DNA from: Betaproteobacteria bacterium
Lineage (GTDB): Bacteria > Pseudomonadota > Gammaproteobacteria > Burkholderiales > Casimicrobiaceae
Assembly (NCBI GenBank): GCA_005889025.1
Contig: VBCZ01000498.1
Span: forward strand, 1-7,915
Length of the DNA stretch: 7,915 nt
Direction: 5' to 3'
Each line of letters begins with the position of its first letter. The stretch's first letter is position 1. Shown one piece after another: positions 1 through 7,200 of the stretch. The notes beneath the pieces are model-generated. The model saw only the letters and a list, made by a program, of their open reading frames with translations, was not told where the DNA came from and made no database searches. The position numbers and the translations under genes are program-made.

Positions 1-683
1 AACTCGTTGTAGTGGCCGAACGGATAGGCAAAGAGTGGCGCCGCCGTGCCGTGAGTTTTCCCGGCGATGTATCGCGCTGCCTGGAGTATCTGCAGGTCTG
101 CGTCTTCGACGGTCGTTACTTGACGGAAGTCGCCATGCGCCCGCTGCGAGTGCGCCACGTCAACGAGCGCGGGATGCAGATGGTCCCAGCTATGGTTCCC
201 TATCGCGATCAACCCGCTTGAAATTGCCGGTTCCCACCATCCATCGCCGAGGGAACCGGGTGAGAGAAAAGTGTATTCCTCGTCGAAAGCGCTTTCCATC
301 ACGTGACGCGCTTCAGGTGATGCGATAACGAAGCTCGTTGCATGCAGATCGGGTTGCTTTCGGCCCGAGGGTGTGGTCAGGAAGTCCCGCATCACACCAA
401 GAAAGCTTCGCTGGAATCCGTAGATTGGATGCGTGAAATCCTCGACGTCGAACACCGGGCCATCGTCCAAGGTCAGGCCGACGTACCGGAAATTCTGGTC
501 GCCGCCTTTCGGGAATCCGCGTTTGCGGGCTTCGAGGGTAGTGACAATGTGGTCGAGCGATTTGATTCGATAACCAGCCGATGTAATGAGGTCAAGATCT
601 TCGGCAAACGCAATGTGATCGTTATTTGCGTATTGCGACCCCAGAACGTGATGCGAGTGGTAGGTGAGAATCACTATCTTCAT
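1..683 (-). CDS. Polysaccharide deacetylase (NodB/CE4-like), 3' end cut off by the window edge
   Basis: A minus-strand reading frame opens at ATG (683-681) and stays open for 227 codons to the left edge. The start MKIVILTYHSHH is typical of polysaccharide deacetylases, and no better upstream ATG was seen. A GGAAGG on the minus strand (plus 696-701) lies 12 nt before the ATG, a rather long spacing. CE4 motifs appear in order: LTLDDG (residues 70-75; D73 candidate base, D74 metal ligand), IGNHSWDH (161-168; H164 and H168 metal ligands) and FAYPFGHYN (218-226, motif 3). The family removes N- or O-acetyl groups from polysaccharides with a divalent metal. The 90-residue gap between D74 and H164 is longer than in compact CE4 enzymes and suggests an insertion. 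No signal peptide is visible, so a cytoplasmic or atypical location is possible. The gene is divergent from the glycosyltransferase operon; a shared glycan is inferred. The exact substrate is unknown. Confidence 0.88.
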   Translation of the reverse strand, partial: MKIVILTYHSHHVLGSQYANNDHIAFAEDLDLITSAGYRIKSLDHIVTTLEARKRGFPKGGDQNFRYVGLTLDDGPVFDVEDFTHPIYGFQRSFLGVMRDFLTTPSGRKQPDLHATSFVIASPEARHVMESAFDEEYTFLSPGSLGDGWWEPAISSGLIAIGNHSWDHLHPALVDVAHSQRAHGDFRQVTTVEDADLQILQAARYIAGKTHGTAAPLFAYPFGHYNE

Positions 684-757
684 CGAACGGCGGAACCTTC
701 CGCCCTGGTCGGTGCTGTGTGCCGGGTTGACGCGCAAGAGCGTCGAATCATTCGGGG

Positions 758-784
758 TTGGCTTAAGCGCTGATCGGGTAAAAT
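758..784 (+). promoter_or_regulatory. Candidate sigma-70 promoter for the glycosylation operon
   Basis: TAAAAT (779-784) matches the -10 consensus at five of six positions. TTGGCT (758-763) is a weak -35 with a short 15-bp spacer. Transcription would start near 790-792, leaving a leader of about 40 nt before the methyltransferase ATG at 832. The placement fits the divergent layout, but the -35 is poor, so the call is tentative. Confidence 0.35.
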
Positions 785-788
785 TGTA
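783..788 (-). promoter_or_regulatory. Candidate -10 element for the leftward deacetylase gene
   Basis: Read on the minus strand, 788-783 is TACAAT, five of six matches to the -10 consensus. It overlaps the plus-strand TAAAAT because both sit inside one near-palindrome (776-791). No recognisable -35 lies 17 bp upstream on the minus strand. The leader to the deacetylase ATG would be about 90 nt. This is tentative. Confidence 0.25.
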
Positions 789-794
789 CCCTTT

Positions 795-814
795 TGCGCC
801 GCCACCCTGGCGCA
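795..814 (+). promoter_or_regulatory. Hairpin in the 5' leader of the methyltransferase mRNA
   Basis: TGCGCC (795-800) pairs perfectly with GGCGCA (809-814) around an 8-nt loop, just downstream of the inferred transcription start and 17 nt before the start codon. There is no U-run after it, so it is not an intrinsic terminator. It could influence translation of a gene that lacks a Shine-Dalgarno sequence, or be incidental. Confidence 0.3.
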
Positions 815-831
815 CCTGACTCCATTTCTGC

Positions 832-1935
832 ATGGCCGAAACTCCTTTTACCGGCGAGCGTTTCCTTCCCGGCTGCACCGGCGAGATCGCGTACGAGCAT
901 TGGCATCGGTACGCTTTCGCACGCCAGTTTGTGCTCGGCAAGCGCGTGCTCGATGCCGCGTGTGGAGAAGGCTACGGCGCGGCTCTCCTGGGCGAGGTTG
1001 CCGCCAGCGTCGTGGGCGTCGATATCGATGCCGACGCCATTGCGCAGGCAAGCTCTCGCTATGCGCGCTCCGGGCGAGTGAGCTTTGTCGAAGGTTCGTG
1101 CACCTCGCTCGCATTTCCCGATGCGTCCTTCGATTTGGTCGTTTCGTTCGAGACCATCGAACACGTCACATCGGCCGACCAGCCTCGCATGCTCGAGGAG
1201 TTCGCGCGCGTGCTTAAGCGCGATGGCCTGCTCGTCTTGTCATCTCCCAACAAGCGCCTGTACAGCGACGAGCGAAACTACTTCAACGAGTTTCATCTGC
1301 ACGAGCTCTATCGCGCCGGTCTTTCCGAGCTGCTTGCTAAGCACTTTCCGGCGCAGCGATGGCATCACCAGGCCATGTCATCGTGGTCGGGCATCTGGGC
1401 CGAAGGTTCCGGTACCGGGGTGGAGGCATGGCTGGGTGATGCGGACCGCATCGTGCCCTATGCGCCTCCGGAGGGCATGTATTTCATCGTTGTCGCGGCG
1501 CGCTCGCCGAGCGCGCTGCCCGAAGCCGCCGCTCGCGGCTCGCTGTTCACCGATGCGGATCAGACCGAGCAAAAACGAAACGAAGCGAACGTGCGGGAGG
1601 TTCTGCGCCTCGACGCGCTCCTCAGAGAATGGGGCGCCACGCTTGGCAAGCAGGCGGCGCACATTCACCATCTCGAATCGCTCGTCGCGGAACGCGATCG
1701 GATCATCCGCGACATGGACGGAAGACTCTTCGAGCAAGTCGATCAGCGCGACGCCACTATTTCGAAGCTGGAGGCCCGTGTGGCCGAAGTTCTGGGCGCC
1801 CTTGCGACCGAGCAGAGGCGGCTGGAAGCGGAGCTAACCGCGCAGCAGCGAGTCATCGCATATCGCCAAAGCGCCCGCTGGTGGCTGCAGCTGCCATGGC
1901 TGCGCATGAGGCTATGGCTCTCCAGGAGTCGATGA
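832..1935 (+). CDS. Class I SAM-dependent methyltransferase with C-terminal coiled coil
   Basis: A 367-residue protein. The start is well fixed: an in-frame TGA lies at 817-819 and no other ATG, GTG or TTG intervenes, although no Shine-Dalgarno sequence precedes it. The N-terminus GERFLPG...GEIAYEHWHRYAFA is typical of methyltransferases in glycan clusters. SAM-binding features are motif I VLDAACGEGYGAALL (39-53), the acidic end of strand 2 (VGVD, D64), the FPDASFDLVVSFETIEHV stretch (95-112) and the post-motif helix and strand LLVLSSPNKRLY (133-144). Residues about 245-345 are a charged helix with heptads (I310, L313, V317, V320, L324, L331), probably a coiled coil. The last 20 residues are Trp- and Arg-rich (W350, W351, W356, W362) and look amphipathic. 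Likely role: methylating a sugar or glycan intermediate in the cytoplasm, perhaps at the membrane. It overlaps the next gene by 4 bases. The acceptor cannot be read from sequence. Confidence 0.92.
   Translation: MAETPFTGERFLPGCTGEIAYEHWHRYAFARQFVLGKRVLDAACGEGYGAALLGEVAASVVGVDIDADAIAQASSRYARSGRVSFVEGSCTSLAFPDASFDLVVSFETIEHVTSADQPRMLEEFARVLKRDGLLVLSSPNKRLYSDERNYFNEFHLHELYRAGLSELLAKHFPAQRWHHQAMSSWSGIWAEGSGTGVEAWLGDADRIVPYAPPEGMYFIVVAARSPSALPEAAARGSLFTDADQTEQKRNEANVREVLRLDALLREWGATLGKQAAHIHHLESLVAERDRIIRDMDGRLFEQVDQRDATISKLEARVAEVLGALATEQRRLEAELTAQQRVIAYRQSARWWLQLPWLRMRLWLSRSR
1924..1928 (+). promoter_or_regulatory. Shine-Dalgarno AGGAG inside the methyltransferase 3' end
   Basis: AGGAG lies three bases before ATG 1932. 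It supports 1932 over the in-frame upstream ATGs (for example 1914) as the start of the glycosyltransferase, together with the ATGA stop/start overlap. The spacing is short, so some initiation at ATG 1914 is not excluded. Confidence 0.55.
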
Positions 1936-4235
1936 TTCGGCCGCGATTTTCCATCGATGTCATCGTTCCGGTGTACAACGCAGTACACGATCTTCGACGT
2001 TGCGTCGAAAGCGTTCTGAAGCACACCGGTGGAGACTATCGCCTGGTGCTCATCGACGATGCGTCCCCGGACGACTCGTTGCGAAAGTACTTCGACGAGC
2101 TCAAGGATTTGCAGCTGGCGCATGTCGAGCTGCTGGCAAACGCGACGAATCTCGGATTCACCCTGACCGCGAATCGAGGCATGGCATGCGCGCGTCCGTC
2201 CGCCGACGTGGTCCTCCTGAACTCGGACACGATCGTCACGCACGATTGGCTCGACGCCCTCGCGCGCTGTGCGGCGTCGGATGCGCGGATAGGGACGATC
2301 ACGCCATTTTCGAACAACGCCGAGATCTGCTCACTGCCCCGTTTTTGTGAAAACAACGCGTGGCCGCCCGATCGCGACGCGTCGCTCATGGGGCAGGCGC
2401 TTCGCGAAACGGCCGTCCCGACATACCCCGACATTCCCACCGGGGTCGGCTTCTGCCTGTACATCCGGCGAGCGCTCATCGACGCGATCGGAGCGTTCGA
2501 TCCCGCATTCGGGCAAGGATACGGCGAGGAGAACGACTTCTGCATGCGCGCGGCCGACGCTGGCTTTCGAAACGTGCTCTGCGACGACGCATTCGTCGTG
2601 CACTCGGGCGGCAGCTCCTTCGGCGATGCGCGGGCCGAGCTTGCCCAACGCAATATGGCGCTGCTGCTTTCGCGTCACCCGCGATATCTCGATCTCGTCG
2701 GCGAATACATCGATGCCGATCCGCTCCGTCCTCTGCGCGTGCTTTCGGCTGCGCGATACCGCAGTCTGGTCGAACCCCTTCCCGGAATGCTGCACGTCAT
2801 CCATGGTCACGGGGGAGGTACCGAGTACCACGTGCGGGCCCTCATCGCATCGGCCTGCACGGTGTTCTATCAGTACCTGCTGATCGCTGTCGGAGACGAG
2901 TGGCAGCTCGAGTCGCATACCGCAGATGGTATCGAGACCTACGATTTCCGCCGTCTTCCGGACGAATCCTGGAGCGATTTTCTCGGCGGCCTATGCGCAC
3001 GCTTTGGCATCGAGCTCATTCACCTGCACAATATTTCCGGATGCCGCGACGGGTTGATGAGCTCGTTGTCCGAGAGCCGTGTTCCCTATGGCTATACGGT
3101 GCACGATCTCAACTTCGCCTGCCCGACGATCACGTTCCTGAACGAGAAACAGGCCTACTGCGGCGGCGTCACCGATAGCGCGGTGTGTCGTCATTGCCTC
3201 GCCTTGCAGCCGGAATTCAAACACGTCGATATCGAGTCTTGGCGTGAGCGGCATCGCGCGCTGCTCGCTCGCGCCGCTTTCATCATTGCGCCTTCGCCAT
3301 GGGCGGGGTCGATGCTGCGCCGGTATTTTCCCGAGCACGAGATCGAGATTATTCCCCATGCGAGCTCCGAGGGCATGCAGCGCGACGATGCCGTCAAGTC
3401 GAGGTTGCCGTGCCCGGATGACGGCCGGCCCGTAGTCGCCGTACTCGGAGCGATCGGCCCCGACAAGGGCTCGAGGCGCCTCGAATCTCTCGTCGCGCTT
3501 ACACGCGCACGCGCCCTGAACCTGCGCTGGGTTCTCATCGGCTATCTCGATCGAGGGCGCGTGCCGTCGCAGTCCGAGGACGGCGTTTTCACCATGCACG
3601 GGCCGTACGACTCGCGTGAGCTTGCGGCGTTGCTCGAACACTACAAGGTGCGGCTTGTCGCGTATCCTTCCGCAGGCCCCGAAACATTCAGCTTCACGCT
3701 TTCGGAAGCGTGGGCCGCGGGTCTGCCGGCGGTCGTGCCTCCTATCGGCGCATTGGCCGAGCGCGTGCGTGCCACGGGCGCCGGATGGATTTTCGACGAG
3801 AGTGAGTGGCCCTCCGAGGCGCGGATGCTCGATCGCATTGTCTCGCTCCTCGACGAGAAGCATCGCGGCGAATACGACGCCGCAGCCGCGCGGGCCCGGG
3901 CAGGGCCGCAATCGACCCTGGAGTCGATGGTTTCCGAGACGCTGGCGGTGTACCGCCGTGCAAAAACCGATGCATCGATCGAACGATCGATGTCTCCGAT
4001 CGCGATCGAACGCTGCCTCGCCGCGCTTCATTACGCGCCGTGGATCATGCCCGATCCAAAGGCGATCGCCGAAGACGAGTCGTCGCTCGATGCTGCGCCC
4101 GCGGCTTCCAGCGACGTCGTGGCTCGTTTCGCGCAAGCGGCGCTGCGCATCCGCCATACGCTTCCCGGCCGCATGCTCTACCGCATCGCGCCCAAGTCTG
4201 TCGTCGCCGCGCTCAAAGCGCGGCTCGCGCCATGA
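1932..4235 (+). CDS. Two-domain glycosyltransferase (GT2 + GT4)
   Basis: A 767-residue protein from the chosen start MIRPRFSIDVIVPVYN, where the GT2 fold begins at once; longer in-frame starts would only add the other-frame tail of the methyltransferase. GT2 domain (about 8-260): nucleotide-sugar Asp pair in LIDDAS (D42, D43), LLNSDT (N97, S98, D99, the DxD position), GVGFCLYIRRALIDAIGAFD (171-190) and GYGEENDFCMRA (E199, E200, D202, catalytic region), as in WbbL-type rhamnosyltransferases. GT4 domain (about 285-675): Gly-rich GGGTEYHV (294-301), GPDKG (509-513) and the EX7E pair E584/E592 in PETFSFTLSE. A Cys set (C397, C410, C419, C422) in the GT4 N-terminal half may bind metal. Residues about 690-767 form a tail I do not recognise. 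No membrane segment is seen, so it is probably cytoplasmic, adding two sugars to a growing glycan. Donor and acceptor are unknown. Confidence 0.9.
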   Translation: MIRPRFSIDVIVPVYNAVHDLRRCVESVLKHTGGDYRLVLIDDASPDDSLRKYFDELKDLQLAHVELLANATNLGFTLTANRGMACARPSADVVLLNSDTIVTHDWLDALARCAASDARIGTITPFSNNAEICSLPRFCENNAWPPDRDASLMGQALRETAVPTYPDIPTGVGFCLYIRRALIDAIGAFDPAFGQGYGEENDFCMRAADAGFRNVLCDDAFVVHSGGSSFGDARAELAQRNMALLLSRHPRYLDLVGEYIDADPLRPLRVLSAARYRSLVEPLPGMLHVIHGHGGGTEYHVRALIASACTVFYQYLLIAVGDEWQLESHTADGIETYDFRRLPDESWSDFLGGLCARFGIELIHLHNISGCRDGLMSSLSESRVPYGYTVHDLNFACPTITFLNEKQAYCGGVTDSAVCRHCLALQPEFKHVDIESWRERHRALLARAAFIIAPSPWAGSMLRRYFPEHEIEIIPHASSEGMQRDDAVKSRLPCPDDGRPVVAVLGAIGPDKGSRRLESLVALTRARALNLRWVLIGYLDRGRVPSQSEDGVFTMHGPYDSRELAALLEHYKVRLVAYPSAGPETFSFTLSEAWAAGLPAVVPPIGALAERVRATGAGWIFDESEWPSEARMLDRIVSLLDEKHRGEYDAAAARARAGPQSTLESMVSETLAVYRRAKTDASIERSMSPIAIERCLAALHYAPWIMPDPKAIAEDESSLDAAPAASSDVVARFAQAALRIRHTLPGRMLYRIAPKSVVAALKARLAP
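3973..3992. repeat. Near-perfect 20-bp palindrome with clustered CGATCG
   Basis: Two 9-base arms (3973-3981 and 3984-3992, CATCGATCG and its complement) flank AA. CGATCG occurs four times in 33 bp (3976, 3984, 3997, 4003), and CGATCGAACG is repeated directly at 3976-3985 and 4003-4012. The stretch lies in the linker after the GT4 domain and encodes the repeated Ile-Glu-Arg. It may be a consequence of codon use, so no function is claimed. Confidence 0.6.
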
Positions 4236-7200
4236 TCGACGCCGACTACGGGCGGTGGCTTTCGCTCGGCCAGGCGCACCAGAACGCGGGCCGCTCGATC
4301 GACGCGATGTTGTGCTACCGGCAGGCGCTGAAGTCGAACCGGCACGCGGTCATCGTACAATTCCATCTCGGCGAGGTCATGCGCGATCTCGGGCGCCGCG
4401 ACGACGCAGTAGCGGCGTGGGCTGAAGCGCTCAAGTGGCAGCCGCAGCACGTTCCTTCGCTTGTCGCGCTCGGCAATATGCTGCGGGAGGGCGGAGCGTG
4501 GCTCGACGCGGCCGCGCAGTACCGGCGTGCGCTTGCGCTCGATACGCGATTGCCCGCGGCGCGCCGTGGGCTCGCGCTCGCGCTGCTTGGCGCAGGTGAC
4601 GCGAATGCCTATGCCGAGCTCTCGGAATTGATCGAGGTCGATGCAACGACGCTTGCCGATGACAGCGACTTCGCGACCGCGCTGGCGCGTGCGCCTGATT
4701 CGCCTGAAAAGCGCGACCTGCTGGAGCGCATCTCCAGGATGGACGGCGCCGCCGCGTCGCCGCTGCTGCACGCACTGGTCATCGAGCATGCTGCGGGCTC
4801 GAATTCGAACGATCGACACTCGACACGGGAACGGGTGCGGCGCCTGCTCGATCGCCTGCCGAGCATCGACGATCCCGAGGCGCTGCGCAGGATTGCCGTT
4901 GCGACCGCGCGGGCAGGCGAAGGCCGCGCCTGGGCGGAGAAATATGCCATGGTCTGCGCGGCGCGCCATGCTCAGCCAGTGCCGCTGCAGTGGCCTCGCC
5001 GCACCGCAGGCGACGCTCTCCGTGTCACGTATCTGATCGCGCCGGGGTCGCCCATCGTCATGGGCGGCATGGCCGTGGACCCCGGCGCGTACTTGCGAAA
5101 CGTCGTCGCGCGGCATCCTCGCGAGCGCGTGCTGCCGAGCGTGCTCATCGTCGACAATTCCAGGCTCGATGGCGCAACCGCCACGGCGCTGGCCGGAATC
5201 CGCGTGGGGACGCTGGGGCCGGCACCCGATCCCGCATTGGCGCGCGCGCTTGCCGAAGCCGATGACGATGTGCTCATCGATCTTGCGGGAATGCGCGCCG
5301 CGACCGGTCCGCTGCTCGCGGCTCGGCCCGCGCGTACCCTCTGGACCTATGCCACGCTGCTCGGAGCACATGCCGCGCCGCTGGTCTCGCGCACCCTGCC
5401 CCTGCCCGCATCGGCAAGCGAGGATGCGTTGGTTGCGCATGGCGAGGCGGTCGAACACGCGCTCCTGCACGCCAGCAGCGCCGAATCGTGGTTCACCGAA
5501 CGGAGCACACCGGGCCCCGCGGCGATGGCCGCGGACTGGAGGCGAGCGGTGGCTGAGCATCAGGCGGGAGACTTCGACGAGGCCATCATCCGTTATCGCG
5601 GCGTGCTCGCCGAGCAACCCGCGTTTGCTCCCGCGCACCATTTTCTGGGGGTGCTGCTGCGTGATCGTGGCCGCCGCGAAGAAGCCGCCGCGGAGTTTCG
5701 CCAAGCGCTGGCGGGAGCGCCCGCTTATGCCGATGCCCGCGCCGCGCTCGCCAATCTCGAGCGCGAGGCAGGCCGCGCCGAAACAGCCGTAGCGCTATGC
5801 CGCGAAGGGCTCGCTCTGGCTCGCTCCGCCCCGTTGGCGCTGCTGCGCGCGCTGGGCCTGGCCGAGCTTGCTCGCCACGATCCCGCCGCCGCTCGCGTTG
5901 CATTCGAGCAGGCGCTCGCGCTCGCGCCTACCGACGGCGAGACCCACTACAACCACGGCGTGTCGCTGCAGACCTTGCACCTTCGCGATGAAGCATTGCG
6001 CGCATATCAACGCGCGCTTGCCTTTGCGCCCGACCTCATTGCCGCGGATTTCAACATCGGGGTGATCCTCCAGGAACAAGGCCGCACCGACGCTGCCATT
6101 GCAGCGTTCGAGCAGGTCCTCGCCCGCGATCCTCGCCATGTCCTCGCGCACAAGGCGCTGGGCGACACGCTGCTCGGCGCGCGCCGGATCGACGACTGGC
6201 TCAGGGTATTCGCGCGCTTCGAGGCGAGCTGTTCCCATGCCCTGTCGCTCGCGGTGCAGGCGCTGGAGGTCTACCAGTACCGCGGCGACTTTGCCGGGCT
6301 CGACCGCTACTTAGACCGGCTGCGCCAGGACGACTTCAAGCCTGAAAGCGAAACCGATCTCGCCGACTCCCTGGAGCAGCTGCTCTTTCTGCTGCTCTAC
6401 TTCGACATCGAGCAGGAGGCGCATTTCGGACTCTATCGCGCATACGATGCGGTCGCGCAACGCGTGCACGGGAAGCCGATGCCGCTCGCGGTTCGCAAGC
6501 CCGGCCGCTTGCGCATCGGCTATCTGTCGGGCGATTTCCGCAACCAGGTCATGGGAAAGATGATGTGGTCGGCATTGCAACACCATGACCGCGACCGCTT
6601 CGAAATCTTCTGCTACGCGCTCAACAAGGAGAGCGACGAGTGGACCGACAGGTATCGCGCGTTCGCAGACCACTTCGAAAATGTCGCCGACGTTCCCGAA
6701 CGCGAAGCCGCGCGGCGCATTGGCGCCGACGACCTCGACCTGCTTGTCGACCTGTCGACCCACACCAAGGGCGCGAAGCCCGGCATCCTTGCCTGCAAGC
6801 CCGCGCGCGTGCAGATCACGCACGTTGCAAGCGCAGGTGTGCTGGGCTTGAGCGCCATCGATTTCAAGCTGACCGACCAATACGCCGACGTGGCGCAGAA
6901 TCAGGCGTTCCAGCTGGAGACTCTTTTGCCGATGGCCGGGTGCGTGTACCCGTATCGGCACATTGCCCCGGCGCCGGAACACCCCTTCCACCGCGAACGA
7001 CTGAAGATTTCCGCTGAGGCCACGGTCATCGGCACATTCGTCAACCCGCTCAAGCTTTCCAGGCGGTGCCTGTCGCTCTGGCGCGAGGTGCTCGAACGCG
7101 CGCCGGGCGCGTTGCTCGCGATCTCGCCCCTGTCGCCGGAGGCGCGTGGCGTCTACGGGCGGCTGTTCGCGGCGGCAGGCATCCCCCTTTCGCGGGTGAT

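Larger units (their letters stand above)
684..831. other. Divergent intergenic region with several short dyads
   Basis: This 148-bp spacer separates the leftward deacetylase from the rightward glycosylation operon, so it must hold both promoters unless transcription enters from outside. It contains these inverted repeats: GACGC-N6-GCGTC (729-744), CGAAT-N-ATTCG (744-754), GCTTAAGC (761-768), GGGTA-N6-TACCC (776-791) and TGCGCC-N8-GGCGCA (795-814). GGGTTG also occurs twice (724-729 and 755-760), 31 bp apart. Several of these could be chance. None matches an operator I recognise, and no T-run terminator for either gene is expected here. Confidence 0.6.

Noticed and set aside
342..773. Plus-strand open frame of 143 codons
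   Set aside because: It lies opposite the deacetylase, whose CE4 motifs are clear, and its translation shows no recognisable domain.
776..798. GGGTA-N6-TACCC followed by TTTT as an intrinsic terminator
   Set aside because: The stem is only 5 bp, the T-run is 4 bases, and no rightward gene ends upstream. A promoter or operator role fits the divergent layout better.
1629..1931. N-terminal extension of the glycosyltransferase frame upstream of ATG 1932
   Set aside because: It overlaps the methyltransferase coiled coil in another frame and is Arg/Ala-rich without a domain. AGGAG and the ATGA overlap favour 1932.
2991..4157. Minus-strand open frame of 388 codons
   Set aside because: It is antisense to the GT2-GT4 gene with its GT4 motifs. 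The Arg/His-rich translation is typical of shadow frames in GC-rich DNA.
3806..4231. N-terminal extension of the GT41 frame upstream of ATG 4232
   Set aside because: It lies inside the GT2-GT4 coding sequence and reads as Arg-rich noise. TPR sequence begins only after 4232.
4178..5704. Minus-strand open frame of 508 codons
   Set aside because: Despite its length it is antisense to TPR-coding sequence and has low-complexity Arg/Gly/Gln-rich composition with no domain.
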